The notes under the pieces were generated by a model that saw only the letters and a list, made by a program, of their open reading frames with translations, made no database searches and had not been told where the DNA came from. A stretch of DNA of 64,000 nucleotides from Bacteroidales bacterium (lineage in GTDB: Bacteria > Bacteroidota > Bacteroidia > Bacteroidales > UBA932). The position numbers and the translations under genes are program-made. Numbering within the stretch: position 1 is the first letter of the stretch; each line of letters starts with the position of its first letter. Shown piece after piece: positions 18,378 to 27,365 of this stretch. The DNA lies in the NCBI GenBank assembly GCA_017480345.1, contig JAFVAU010000022.1, positions 1-64,000 on the forward strand, given 5' to 3'.

Positions 18378-18743
18378 ATGGCACACATTAAGAATGAAGA
18401 GCAATACAAAGCCATGATGGCAAGGATTGACCAGCTTTTCTTTGAGACTAATGAAAAAACACCGGCCGACGATCCCCGACTGATGGAACTGGACCTTCTT
18501 TCTTCTTTGGTAGAAGAATACGAAAAAGAGCATTTCCCCATTGAAACGCCCTCACTTGCAAAGACTTTAAACGAGAGATTGGCCGATAATGAGTGGACCC
18601 AAAAGGAGATGGCCGGCCGACTGGGAATGACGGCGGCACGTCTGAATGCCATCCTTAGCGGGAAAGCAAATCCCACATACGAACAAGCCCGGACCATTTC
18701 GGAGAGTCTGAAGATAGATCCGGCCATTGTCCTGGCCCTTTAG
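18378..18743 (+). CDS. higA: HigA-family antitoxin with HTH domain
   Basis: The 121-residue partner neutralises HigB and probably represses the operon. The C-terminal HTH_3/Xre domain lies in LNERLADNEWTQKEMAGRLGMTAARLNAILSGKANPTYEQARTISESL. ATG 18378 is chosen because it has an AGAAGGA ribosome-binding site and follows the toxin stop by 10 bp; in-frame starts further upstream would overlap higB. Confidence 0.9.
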   Translation: MAHIKNEEQYKAMMARIDQLFFETNEKTPADDPRLMELDLLSSLVEEYEKEHFPIETPSLAKTLNERLADNEWTQKEMAGRLGMTAARLNAILSGKANPTYEQARTISESLKIDPAIVLAL

Positions 18744-18796
18744 ACATCTCGGGGGCAAAAAGGGCCGATTCCGCCCCCGCCGCATAGAAAAAACAA

Positions 18797-18834
18797 AAAC
18801 CGGGGGCAGAAAGGGTGGTTTCTGCTCCCGGTTT
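18797..18834. terminator. Bidirectional terminator between higA and the BACON nuclease
   Basis: A 16-bp stem with a single G-U pair (18797-18812 with 18819-18834) and 6-nt loop, with A/T-rich ends on both sides, separates the convergent genes. Confidence 0.8.
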
Positions 18835-18852
18835 CTATGGGTGGGCGGAATC

Positions 18853-20832
18853 TTATTTCAGGCCCCAGAAACTGTTGCCGGTAGGATCCTCCGCCTTGAT
18901 GGCGTCCTTCTTGTCTGCCGGCAGGTTCACAAAGAAGTTAAAGCCGGTCTTTTCCTCCAGGTCCTTGATGGACATGGCGCAGCTCTTCAGAGTAGGTTTA
19001 CTCCCGGAAGAGTAGTCTTTGTGCTCGACATAGAAGCCTGCAGCAATATATGGGTTGGTACTGCTGGATGAATAGCGGAGCAGAGCTTTGAAATATGCAG
19101 AAGGAATGGTAACAGACTTCCCATCGTTGTCATTTACCGTAGGATCTCCCTTTTTCACCATACAGCCTGTAACCACATAAAGAGTGTCTGTACTATTGGA
19201 AGCCCTGCTCCACCGTCTGACTTGATTTTCAAGATCTCCCCAAACTCCGGAATTGAACTTGTCGCCACCCAACTGAGGCGTAGCATTCGTATAATAGAAG
19301 GTTTGATCATTAAAGTTCCGGCTTCTTAGACGATCGGCCGATCCAATCTGGTGTCCACGCTCATATCCGTTTGTATAGAAATCACCGCTCTTGGCAAGAA
19401 TAGCTTGAATATCCACATAAGGATCTTTATACCAATACTCGCTTCTACCTGTATTGCTCTCAGTGTACCAGTCATTCAAGGGATAAGCTACCCAATTGGC
19501 CACAAGATTGTCCGAATCATAGATAAAGGAATAGTTTCGGGAATACTTTCCGCTGTCGTAAACGGTATGGATATGGAATTGGGATGCGTCCGTAACCGCC
19601 GGAAGTTCCATCCAGGCAGGAACAGAGGAGTATGTATAACCATTGTCAATATCCGCAATCTTCTTAACATCGACAGCCATGATATTGTAGTGCGTACCGC
19701 CGGAGATTCCAAGGTAAAAACCGGTCACCTGGATAATTGCGCCGCTGAAACCGCGAATCTCCTCACTGTTGGGATAATACGCGATGGAAGCATCCTGAGA
19801 GTCCAGTCCGTCAATCTTGATATTGTTATACGCACCATTCTGTACCAGCGTTCCTTGTACCGTGACAAAGGTGGGAACTACAATATTACGGAAAGAAAGG
19901 AAGTGTGAAGCGCTTGAAGACATCTCGTCCGGTTCGAGATAAGTGAAAGATACTCCGGAACCCACAATCTGCACTGTAGGCTCCTGAATTTGAGACATGC
20001 CGGCATACAAAGCCTTTTTGCCACTTACATTTACTTTGTCACCAATGATCGGTGCCATCATTTCATTGGCATAAACCAGCATGTATTCATAACCGTCAAA
20101 GCACATGATGCCCATTGAATGCTTGGCAACAACGGTTACTCCTTCAACAGACACGGAGGCGCCCTCGGCTGCCTTTCTTACACTCTCAAAAGGAGTCATC
20201 GGCTTTGCGGCTTGTGAGAAAGTAATTTCTTCCTTCTCATCCCCGGCCGTCACAGTAAGTGTGGCCGTTCTTTCTGTTGAGGTATTTTCAGACGCCGTAA
20301 CGGTTAAAACAACGGCCTCATCCGAAGCCTCACCAGAGATAGCGGAAAGTGACAGCCATGTGGCAGAAGTTGTCGCGGACCAGCCCGGATTGGAAGAGAT
20401 TGAAACCGTCTTGGTTCCTCCGGTATAATCAAACTCTTTATCGGAGCAAGCAACCGTCAGGAAAGGAGTCTTTTCAGACTGGTTTACAGCAACTACATTG
20501 GTTTTTCCGGCATAGGAGAATGAAATAGAACCAGAACGAGCACCTGAATTGTTGGGGTCAACAGTTACAGTTACACTCGCATTCCCACTTCCGGAAGAAG
20601 GGGAAATCTTGAACCAGGCCCCCTCCGTAGCGGTACTCCATTTCACATTTGAATTTACGCTAAGGGAATATGATCCCCCCTCCGGACCTGAAGATATCGC
20701 AGACGGAGAGACTGAAAAGGATGCTGCGACTGTTCCTCCATTATCGCCTCCTGTATCAATCTTACTATTGCCTCCACAGGAAACCAGAAGAGACGCAGCG
20801 GAAACCAATGCAATTAACAATCTGTAATTCAT
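18853..20832 (-). CDS. BACON-domain lipoprotein with DNA/RNA non-specific endonuclease domain
   Basis: This 659-residue secreted nuclease has a lipobox LVSC and a glycine-rich linker. Two BACON domains (about 37-115 and 122-210, each ending in an NQSEK- or FSQAA-type strand) are followed by an OB-like region (about 213-390) and a C-terminal NUC1 domain. The catalytic signature is ERGHQIGSADR, a variant of DRGH, with NATPQLGGDKFN supplying the metal-binding Asn. It would degrade extracellular nucleic acid at the cell surface. A BACON protein of related architecture lies directly upstream but behind a terminator. Confidence 0.85.
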   Translation of the reverse strand: MNYRLLIALVSAASLLVSCGGNSKIDTGGDNGGTVAASFSVSPSAISSGPEGGSYSLSVNSNVKWSTATEGAWFKISPSSGSGNASVTVTVDPNNSGARSGSISFSYAGKTNVVAVNQSEKTPFLTVACSDKEFDYTGGTKTVSISSNPGWSATTSATWLSLSAISGEASDEAVVLTVTASENTSTERTATLTVTAGDEKEEITFSQAAKPMTPFESVRKAAEGASVSVEGVTVVAKHSMGIMCFDGYEYMLVYANEMMAPIIGDKVNVSGKKALYAGMSQIQEPTVQIVGSGVSFTYLEPDEMSSSASHFLSFRNIVVPTFVTVQGTLVQNGAYNNIKIDGLDSQDASIAYYPNSEEIRGFSGAIIQVTGFYLGISGGTHYNIMAVDVKKIADIDNGYTYSSVPAWMELPAVTDASQFHIHTVYDSGKYSRNYSFIYDSDNLVANWVAYPLNDWYTESNTGRSEYWYKDPYVDIQAILAKSGDFYTNGYERGHQIGSADRLRSRNFNDQTFYYTNATPQLGGDKFNSGVWGDLENQVRRWSRASNSTDTLYVVTGCMVKKGDPTVNDNDGKSVTIPSAYFKALLRYSSSSTNPYIAAGFYVEHKDYSSGSKPTLKSCAMSIKDLEEKTGFNFFVNLPADKKDAIKAEDPTGNSFWGLK

Positions 20833-20855
20833 ACAATAATGTTTAATGTGTCTTA

Positions 20856-20886
20856 CAAATTTACGGAAAGAATTTGTAATAGCAAA
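20856..20886 (-). promoter_or_regulatory. Promoter of the BACON nuclease gene
   Basis: On the minus strand TTTG (20883-20886), 19 bp, then TAAATTTG (20856-20863), with about 23 bp to the ATG. The -33 box overlaps the base of the upstream terminator stem. Confidence 0.7.
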
Positions 20887-20916
20887 AGGGACGACTCAAA
20901 ATGAATCGTCCCTTTT
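20884..20916 (-). terminator. Terminator of the receptor-BACON operon
   Basis: An 11-bp stem (20884-20894 with 20906-20916) with an 11-nt loop follows the BACON lipoprotein stop by about 20 bp and ends in a T run on the minus strand. Confidence 0.75.
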
Positions 20917-20936
20917 TATTCAAGAAGGAGAATAGA

Positions 20937-22856
20937 TTATTCGTCCTCAACTAACACATAGATATACGGAGCAGTACCGTTATCTCCTGTATAATAACCG
21001 AAGGTTGTATAGGCACCGTCACCATGACGGACAGATCCGGCGCCACAGGTAATCTTCCAAGTGCCATCGGCATTGGCGGTCAAAATGTGGGTTACCAATG
21101 CGTCATCAGCATCTTTAGCGGCTATCTGGAAGCTGGCATGAGAACCATCATAGTAGCCAAAGCGTCCATCCGGCTGCTCGAGCTTGACACCGCCGGCCGT
21201 TTTCGTAAGAATCCATTGATTCTCCTGATTCTTGACGGTGATAACGTCTCCTTCGAGCTTGTCCGTAACATCCAAACCAGCAGGATAACCATAGTTGCTG
21301 CTCACAGGAACAGCGGCATAATACTTGCCATCCTTTACGCCAACAATCATCACAGACTTGCCGGCCAAATCACCGGAAGTGGCTTTCTTGTAGCTATATG
21401 TCTTCAGGACAGAACCCTCGCTACGGACATACTTGTAAACATATACAGTCTCAAGTCCGGTGGCAGTGGAGCACTCAAAGATGTTCTTGGTTTCATTGTA
21501 ACCCAGACTCTTCTGCTTGTCCACGTTGGTAAGGGTAATAGTACCATCCTCAGCAAACTCCACGGTAAACACCGGGCTTCCATTATCGGGAACCTTTGCG
21601 CTCACATTAAAGTTGTTGTAGGTGCCCTGCTGATAAAGGTAGCGGTCATCATTCTGCTTGATCTTGTAACCGCCCTCAACGGCCTCAAACGTATAGTTGT
21701 AAGACTCGGAAAGAGTAATCACATAATCACCGAACACATTGGCTTCAGCGGCAGCAGGATAGCCATAGTTGGAAGTGATATTGGTCATCATCTTGCCGGA
21801 AGGAGTCACAAGCACATAGGTTGCTCCGTCTTCAATTTCCTCTGCCAACTCGTAAAGGTGACCATCCAGGGCAAGGGCCTTCTGGGTGAATACCACTTTC
21901 TGCTCAGAAGTTTGAGAAGAAGATGAAGATTTAAAGGTTACTGTTCCAACACGCTCATCATAAGAGAGGTTAGGATCTACATGGAAGGAAACCTCAACCT
22001 TACCCTGAGCCTTCTGGTTATAATCACTGAGGTAGATCCAATCAACGTCAGACTCATACTCAAACGTGTCACCCTTCACAGTGGCCACAATGGTCTGCTC
22101 TCCGCCTTCAGCTTCGACATCAACAGCAGCGACATCCAGGGAAAGGAGAGCCTTGACCAATTTAACCACGGTTACATTAACCATTTCAACCTGGCCATTG
22201 TAGATTTGCTTAGGTCCTTCAACAGTAATAACATCGCCAACTTCGATTCCCCAGGCAGCGATGGAATTGTTCTTTCCACTTTTACCCTGCTTGTCCAAAG
22301 TACCATAGATATACAGACCATCCGTATTCTTTTCGGTGGTACTCCAGTCATAAGTGCCGTCATCCAGGAACCAGTTGCCATATTCTATACCGGTAATCTT
22401 GGTTACAACACCCGTGACCTTGTAATTCTTTTCAGGACCTTCCATAATCTCCTTACAGGTTGCAAGGGCAGCTGTGGAAAGACCCTGAATCAGGTTAACG
22501 AATTGAGTTTTCCCACCGCAGGAGATCTGTAACTGAACGTTACGTCCGGCCTCAGTGGCATCAGCGGAGAAAGTGATGGTAGTTTCACCGGCATTGCCAG
22601 ATATGGCGGAAGCAGTGAGCCACTTGGGAAGTGCGGCCATTACAGGGGCCTTTGCAGTCCCAATATTGATGATTTCATTAAAGGACCAGGCCTGCGATGC
22701 CGTAACCGTCACCTGGGCACTTCCGCCAGCCATCGGAATGGAGACATAAGAAGTAGAGAGTTTAATCTCGTCCAGGACTTGATCGGCCTCTTTGGTGCAG
22801 CTCACGGCCAGGGCCAGAGCGGCAACGATGGAAGCAAAAATATACTTGAGTCTCAT
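20937..22856 (-). CDS. BACON/OB-like surface lipoprotein with duplicated C-terminal module
   Basis: This 639-residue lipoprotein (lipobox AVSC) has a BACON domain (about 30-125), an OB-fold-like domain (about 133-240; YKVTGVVTKI, WFLDDGTYDW, GDVITVEGPKQIYNG), a second BACON domain (about 243-330) and two related modules of about 145 residues. Both modules contain a SNYGYPA motif and a YLYQQGTYNNF or GYYDGSHASF strand. It starts 18 bp after the stop of the left phase-switch receptor, so it is probably expressed only when that receptor is on. No catalytic motif is visible; a ligand-binding partner role is likely. Confidence 0.75.
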   Translation of the reverse strand: MRLKYIFASIVAALALAVSCTKEADQVLDEIKLSTSYVSIPMAGGSAQVTVTASQAWSFNEIINIGTAKAPVMAALPKWLTASAISGNAGETTITFSADATEAGRNVQLQISCGGKTQFVNLIQGLSTAALATCKEIMEGPEKNYKVTGVVTKITGIEYGNWFLDDGTYDWSTTEKNTDGLYIYGTLDKQGKSGKNNSIAAWGIEVGDVITVEGPKQIYNGQVEMVNVTVVKLVKALLSLDVAAVDVEAEGGEQTIVATVKGDTFEYESDVDWIYLSDYNQKAQGKVEVSFHVDPNLSYDERVGTVTFKSSSSSQTSEQKVVFTQKALALDGHLYELAEEIEDGATYVLVTPSGKMMTNITSNYGYPAAAEANVFGDYVITLSESYNYTFEAVEGGYKIKQNDDRYLYQQGTYNNFNVSAKVPDNGSPVFTVEFAEDGTITLTNVDKQKSLGYNETKNIFECSTATGLETVYVYKYVRSEGSVLKTYSYKKATSGDLAGKSVMIVGVKDGKYYAAVPVSSNYGYPAGLDVTDKLEGDVITVKNQENQWILTKTAGGVKLEQPDGRFGYYDGSHASFQIAAKDADDALVTHILTANADGTWKITCGAGSVRHGDGAYTTFGYYTGDNGTAPYIYVLVEDE

Positions 22857-22874
22857 AAGATGTGCCGATTGAAA

Positions 22875-25800
22875 TTAGTTGAACAGATATTTGATACCGA
22901 TGGAAGCGTACCAGCACTGGGCCAGCGTGTGGCTGGCGGTCCAGGTCTGGGTGCTGCCGGAAATGTAGGAAGGAGTGGAGAAGGTGGCATAACCCTTGTC
23001 ATCGACACCTTCGTATTTGAGAATCTTACCCTCGGTAATGTCCGGGTTCAGGTACTTGGCCACGCCCCAGCTGTTGTTAAACAGGTTCAGCAGGTTCTTG
23101 ACATCCAGGCTGAGCTGCAGGGTGTTCTTGGTCTGGCCAATCTTCACTGTGAAGTCGTGCTTGTAGCTGAAGTCCAGGCGGTGTACCCAAGGGCTGTAAA
23201 CACTGTAAGCCTCGGCATACTGGCCCTGGTGCTTGGACAGGTAGCTGTCCTTGTGCACATAGTCCATGAAGCGGTTCTGGTCGTCGGCGGAGACAAAGCG
23301 GAACTGTCCGTTGGCAACCTGCTCGTCAGTGGGAATATAAACGGAGTCGTAGTTGTAACCGTCACCGTTCATGTCATTGACCATCATGTAAGAATAGTTG
23401 CCACCGCCTTTCCAAGCCTCATAGATGAGGGAATAGTGGTTACCGCTCTTGTCATGATGGGTAGCGGAAGCAACCACACGGTCCGGAGTCACGTACTGGG
23501 AGTTATGCAGGCCAATGTAATTGGGGCCCATGGAGGTGGGAACATAGGTGAAGGCAGACTCGGCTGCACTGCCGGGCATACCGGTGATTTCCTTGCTCAC
23601 GGTGTGGGTGTAGGCAGCCATGAGGCTCAAGCTCTCGATGGGCTGCATGTTGAGGGTAACGTTGGCACTCCAGCCATAACCCTTGGAAGTGTTCTCCAGC
23701 ACGAAGGCCTTGGTGCCGGTACGGAAGTTTTCAGGATAGATGGGACGGTTGTCGGCTCCGTTGAAACGGGCGAAACCTCTTGCATCCATCATGCTCCAGT
23801 CGGAGATGGACACGGCGTTGATGGTCTTGTTGAAGATACCTTCGGCCGTGATGCTGAACGGGAAGGAAGTGGGGAAGTTATAGTCAATGGCCAGGGAGGT
23901 CTTCCACACCTGAGGCATACGGAACTTGGGATCCACACCATTCACAGCAGAAGGAACGGTACCATCCTCAGGCTTTACAGTGGTGGGATAACCCAGGCCC
24001 TGAAGCTTGTTCAGAAGGGCGTTGATGGTAGCCTTACCGTCAGCGTCCGTCACCAGACCGCCGGCGAATTCGTTCATGGTGAAGCCCTTGGCCTCTGCAT
24101 TCTTGGCGTTGATCTGGGCCTGATACTGAACCAGACCGCCATTGGTGGGCATATTGGTGAAGAACACCAGAGGCAGACGGCCTACGAACAGACCGGTACC
24201 GCCGCGCACCTTCAGGCTGCGGTTGCCAAATACATCCCAGGTGAAACCAACACGCGGGGAAGCGGTAATCTTGGCAGAGGGCCACTTGCCGGTGTCAATG
24301 TGGGTTTCCTGGTAGTTGTTGGCCTTGGGATAGTAGTTAAGGGCCAGGATGGCGTTGTTGGTCATCAGGTCCTTGTTGTTGAAGAACAGACCGTCCAGAC
24401 GGAGGCCGTAGGTTAGTTTGAAGTTGTCCGTAGCATTCCACTCGTCCTGGGCATAGATGCCGGCCTTGTAGAACTGGACGCGGGCGGCAGGGTTCTGCTC
24501 ACCGTCATAACCGTAGGTGAGGCACACAATCTCAGGGGCGGCACCGGTGAGGAAGTCGTCCAGGGTGTTATAACGATAGTAACCGGTACCGTTACGCATG
24601 TAGGCGTTGTCGGCCATCTGATACTCGAAGTTGACACCTCCGGTGATCTTGTGCTTACCCAGATACCAGGTGAGGTCGTCCTTTACGTTGGCAACGGTAT
24701 TGTGCACGGCGTTGTTCCAGGTAAAGAGTTCATAACCCAGAGCCATGTAGTTGTCGCCGTTCCCGTCCAGGATGTCGATGAAGGGGAACTCGGAGGAGTT
24801 GGTTCCGCGGACATCGTTCAGCAGGGAGAAGGTGGCCAGGAACTGGTTGGAAAGGTTGTCCGTAAGGCGGCTGTTCAAATCCAGGGACCAAGTGTTCACC
24901 ACGTTTCTCATGGAATACATGGAGTTGGCAAAGGACATGGAGTTCTTGGATATACGGTAGCTGGATGCGCGGGTGCCACCATCCATGGAAGTGCCGTTGG
25001 GGCTGTTCCAATAATTATTCAACGTATAGTTATAACGGAGAGCAAGGTGGTGCTTGTTGGTGATGTTCCAGTCCAGACGGGCCAGGATCTTGTAGTTGCT
25101 CTCGTTGGCCGGGAAGTCCGTCCAGGAACCGGTATCGTAGCCGTACTTGTCCTTCACATGCTTGGAAACCTTTTCAAGGTCGGTCAGCGTGGTGCGGGAA
25201 ATGTAATTGTCAGCATCGGAAACGCCATTGGTGGAACCTCTCCAACGGTTGACCACGGTAGGTTTTTTGACCATTTCACCACTTATGAAGAAGAAGAGCT
25301 TGTTCTTCACGATGGGGCCGCCAAAAGTGATACCGTAGGTAGTGGTGCGATCCTTGGCACGGGCACCGGGAATCTGCTCACCGTCTACGGCGTCACCCTG
25401 CATGTTCTCATTCTTATGATAGATGTAGGCCGTACCCTTGAAGGTGTTGGTACCGGACTTGGTGATGGCGTTCACGCCACCGCCGATGAAGTTGGTCTGG
25501 CGCACATCGTAAGGGGAAATCACAACCTGGAGTTCCTCGATGGCGTCGATGGAGACGGGGTTGCCGCCGCCAGGGAGGTTGGAGGACAGACCGAAGTTGT
25601 TGTTGAAGTCTGCACCGTCAACGGTAAAGTTGGCAAGGCGGCCGTCGGAACCGGCGAAGCTCATGCCGTTACCGCCGTAAGGGGAAAGGCGGGTGACATC
25701 CGTGATGCTGCGGCTCACCGTGGGCAGGGCGGTAATCTGGGCGCTGCCAATATTGGTGACGGCACCCGTACGCTCTTGGGAGGCGAACTTGGAGGCGGCA

Positions 25801-26174
25801 TCGGCCACCACCACCGTAGCCTCGAGGAATTCGGTGGACTCGGCAATCTTGGCGTTCAGGCTGAAGGTTTCAGCCAGCTGGAGGGTGATTCCCGTGTAAG
25901 TGGTCTCCTGATAACCGAGGCAGGAGAAGTCCACCTTGTAGGGACCGCCGGTACGCATACCCTGGATGGTATAACGACCGTCGGCGTTGGTAACTGCGCC
26001 ATAGACAGTACCGGAGGGCTCGTGCATGGCCATCACGGCAGCGCCAATGACAGGCTCGCCGTTCTGGTCCACCACGCTACCGGAAAGGGAGGACGTGGTC
26101 ACCTGAGCATAGGCGACAGTGCCCGCAATCAGCGTAGTGAATGCGAGCAGAAGGCTTTTGAAAGCTTTTTTCAT
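22875..26174 (-). CDS. TonB-dependent receptor, left arm of the invertible switch
   Basis: This 1099-residue outer membrane receptor belongs to the Oar-like group with an N-terminal carboxypeptidase-regulatory domain (about 28-110; GAVTNADGRYTIQGM), a plug (about 130-260; FTVDGADFNNNFGL, VNAITKSGTNTFKGTAY) and a barrel ending GIKYLFN. The signal peptide and first mature residues are identical to those of the receptor at 28548, because both lie in the inverted-repeat arms. A full promoter inside the invertible segment faces this gene, so it is predicted ON in this orientation. It forms an operon with the BACON lipoprotein. The substrate is unknown; Oar-type proteins often handle proteins or peptides. 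Confidence 0.93.
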   Translation of the reverse strand: MKKAFKSLLLAFTTLIAGTVAYAQVTTSSLSGSVVDQNGEPVIGAAVMAMHEPSGTVYGAVTNADGRYTIQGMRTGGPYKVDFSCLGYQETTYTGITLQLAETFSLNAKIAESTEFLEATVVVADAASKFASQERTGAVTNIGSAQITALPTVSRSITDVTRLSPYGGNGMSFAGSDGRLANFTVDGADFNNNFGLSSNLPGGGNPVSIDAIEELQVVISPYDVRQTNFIGGGVNAITKSGTNTFKGTAYIYHKNENMQGDAVDGEQIPGARAKDRTTTYGITFGGPIVKNKLFFFISGEMVKKPTVVNRWRGSTNGVSDADNYISRTTLTDLEKVSKHVKDKYGYDTGSWTDFPANESNYKILARLDWNITNKHHLALRYNYTLNNYWNSPNGTSMDGGTRASSYRISKNSMSFANSMYSMRNVVNTWSLDLNSRLTDNLSNQFLATFSLLNDVRGTNSSEFPFIDILDGNGDNYMALGYELFTWNNAVHNTVANVKDDLTWYLGKHKITGGVNFEYQMADNAYMRNGTGYYRYNTLDDFLTGAAPEIVCLTYGYDGEQNPAARVQFYKAGIYAQDEWNATDNFKLTYGLRLDGLFFNNKDLMTNNAILALNYYPKANNYQETHIDTGKWPSAKITASPRVGFTWDVFGNRSLKVRGGTGLFVGRLPLVFFTNMPTNGGLVQYQAQINAKNAEAKGFTMNEFAGGLVTDADGKATINALLNKLQGLGYPTTVKPEDGTVPSAVNGVDPKFRMPQVWKTSLAIDYNFPTSFPFSITAEGIFNKTINAVSISDWSMMDARGFARFNGADNRPIYPENFRTGTKAFVLENTSKGYGWSANVTLNMQPIESLSLMAAYTHTVSKEITGMPGSAAESAFTYVPTSMGPNYIGLHNSQYVTPDRVVASATHHDKSGNHYSLIYEAWKGGGNYSYMMVNDMNGDGYNYDSVYIPTDEQVANGQFRFVSADDQNRFMDYVHKDSYLSKHQGQYAEAYSVYSPWVHRLDFSYKHDFTVKIGQTKNTLQLSLDVKNLLNLFNNSWGVAKYLNPDITEGKILKYEGVDDKGYATFSTPSYISGSTQTWTASHTLAQCWYASIGIKYLFN

Positions 26175-26248
26175 AAAGGTTTTGATAAGAATAAATATTG
26201 ATACTAAACAGTATATTCGCTAACCAAATCCGACGCAAAGATACGACC
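26086..26248 (+). repeat. Left inverted-repeat arm of the DNA inversion switch
   Basis: The 163-bp arm matches the right arm 28474-28636 in reverse complement with only four mismatches and no gaps; 26086-26216 is a perfect 131-bp match. It covers the receptor -7 box, leader, ATG and first 29 codons. A short dyad ATACT-AAAC-AGTAT at 26201-26214 is a candidate crossover core for the serine invertase. Confidence 0.95.
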
Positions 26249-26265
26249 TTTTTTTTACATTCAAA
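26236..26265 (-). promoter_or_regulatory. Outward promoter driving the left receptor (predicted ON)
   Basis: On the minus strand TTTG (26262-26265), 18 bp, then TATCTTTG (26236-26243). The -33 box lies inside the invertible segment, outside the homologous arm, so inversion would move it to the right receptor. The leader to the ATG is about 55 nt. Confidence 0.7.
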
Positions 26266-26397
26266 AGTGATTTTATAATGGAAAACCAACAATTTTGGGG
26301 CACCCTTTTATATACACTATTCTGCGGGCGTTTTTTCTTTTTCGCCCTTCACATTATGGGCCGTGTCGGAGCCCCGGGCTTTTTCTGTCACGCCGTC

Positions 26398-26434
26398 ATA
26401 AATCGGCAAAATATTTTGAATTGTGCCGATTTAT
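26398..26434. promoter_or_regulatory. Operator-like palindrome of the MNT-HEPN operon
   Basis: Perfect 11-bp arms (26398-26408 and 26424-26434) enclose a 15-bp spacer containing the -33 TTTG of the operon. The encoded winged-helix domain is the obvious candidate to bind it. Confidence 0.65.
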
Positions 26435-26445
26435 GATTATCTTTC
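26415..26445 (+). promoter_or_regulatory. MNT-HEPN promoter
   Basis: TTTG (26415-26418), 19 bp, then TATCTTTC (26438-26445), seven of eight consensus positions in the -7 box. The ATG is at 26460. Confidence 0.65.
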
Positions 26446-26459
26446 GCAAAAATTAAGAA

Positions 26460-27365
26460 ATGGAAGCTTTACTGGATAAAGATATCGTTACCACCGCAGA
26501 CTTCTTTGCCGCCTATCCCGATACGCCGGCCCCCACGGTCTATTCAAGAATCCGGAAACTGCAGGAGTCAGAAGCCATACGGCCCATCGGAAAAGGGGTT
26601 TACACAACTGTTCCCAAACTTGTTTTCCGCCCGGAAGTCACACCCCGGATGCGGGAAGTAGGAGATGTACTTATAGACGAATGTGAAGGTGTGAATTTTT
26701 GCATATCCCAGAAGGGCGCCAACTTGCATATAGAACTGGCCAAAAGCGACATGGAAAAGGTGAAGGCCACACTGTCAGACAAAAGTGAAAAAGTATTGGA
26801 GGCTCATGAGGCCAAGTTATCGCCTGTTCCTTTGGAGGGCTATATCATCTTAGTCCCCTACACTACAGAGATGCCCGTAACGGAAGACAGCATGCTGCAA
26901 GTGCCCTCCCTAGAAAAGGCCATCGTAGACGCTTTCCTGGCCGGAACGCTGCGCCAACTGGACTTTCAAAAAAAAGCGGAATCCTATGCCATTAATTATA
27001 ACCGTCTGCTAAGGTACGCATCCCGCCGAGGAGTCAAAAAAGAGATGTTGGCGATGATTCATGCCCTAAACCAGGAACGCCTGGAAATGATTTCAACCGT
27101 CCAGAAGTTCTTCCGGACAAGTGCCGTCACCAGAGCCTGGGTCTTTGGTTCCTTTGCCCGCGGAGAAGAAACGCCGGAGAGTGATTTGGATCTCCTGGTG
27201 GACTATGAGAAAGAGTCCAAGTTATCTTTGCTAGGAGTAATACGATACAAACTGGATTTAGAGAAAGGACTTGGACGCGAAGTTGATCTTATTGAAAACG
27301 GGTATCTCCGCTCATTTGCTGTTGAATCCGCAAACCATGATAAATACTTGATATATGAGAGATAA
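26460..27365 (+). CDS. mntA: Winged-helix (AbiEi-like) protein fused to a MNT nucleotidyltransferase antitoxin
   Basis: The 301-residue product joins two parts. Residues about 1-200 carry a winged-helix start (TVYSRIRKLQESEAIRPIGKGVYTT) and an AbiEi/DUF6577-like body (VPSLEKAIVDAFLAG). Residues about 205-301 are a minimal nucleotidyltransferase with a perfect GSX10DXD motif (Gly230-Ser231 to Asp242-x-Asp244) and a third acidic site at REVDLIE (Asp276). MNT antitoxins of this kind AMP-modify the HepT tyrosine. It overlaps hepT by 11 bp. Usual MntA proteins are about 100-150 residues, so the N-terminal extension is unusual. Codon use is AT-richer than the flanking genes. Confidence 0.85.
   Translation: MEALLDKDIVTTADFFAAYPDTPAPTVYSRIRKLQESEAIRPIGKGVYTTVPKLVFRPEVTPRMREVGDVLIDECEGVNFCISQKGANLHIELAKSDMEKVKATLSDKSEKVLEAHEAKLSPVPLEGYIILVPYTTEMPVTEDSMLQVPSLEKAIVDAFLAGTLRQLDFQKKAESYAINYNRLLRYASRRGVKKEMLAMIHALNQERLEMISTVQKFFRTSAVTRAWVFGSFARGEETPESDLDLLVDYEKESKLSLLGVIRYKLDLEKGLGREVDLIENGYLRSFAVESANHDKYLIYER

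Noticed and set aside
22779..26201. Long + strand frames (545 and 516 codons) over the left receptor
   Set aside because: Antisense shadows of the TonB receptor.
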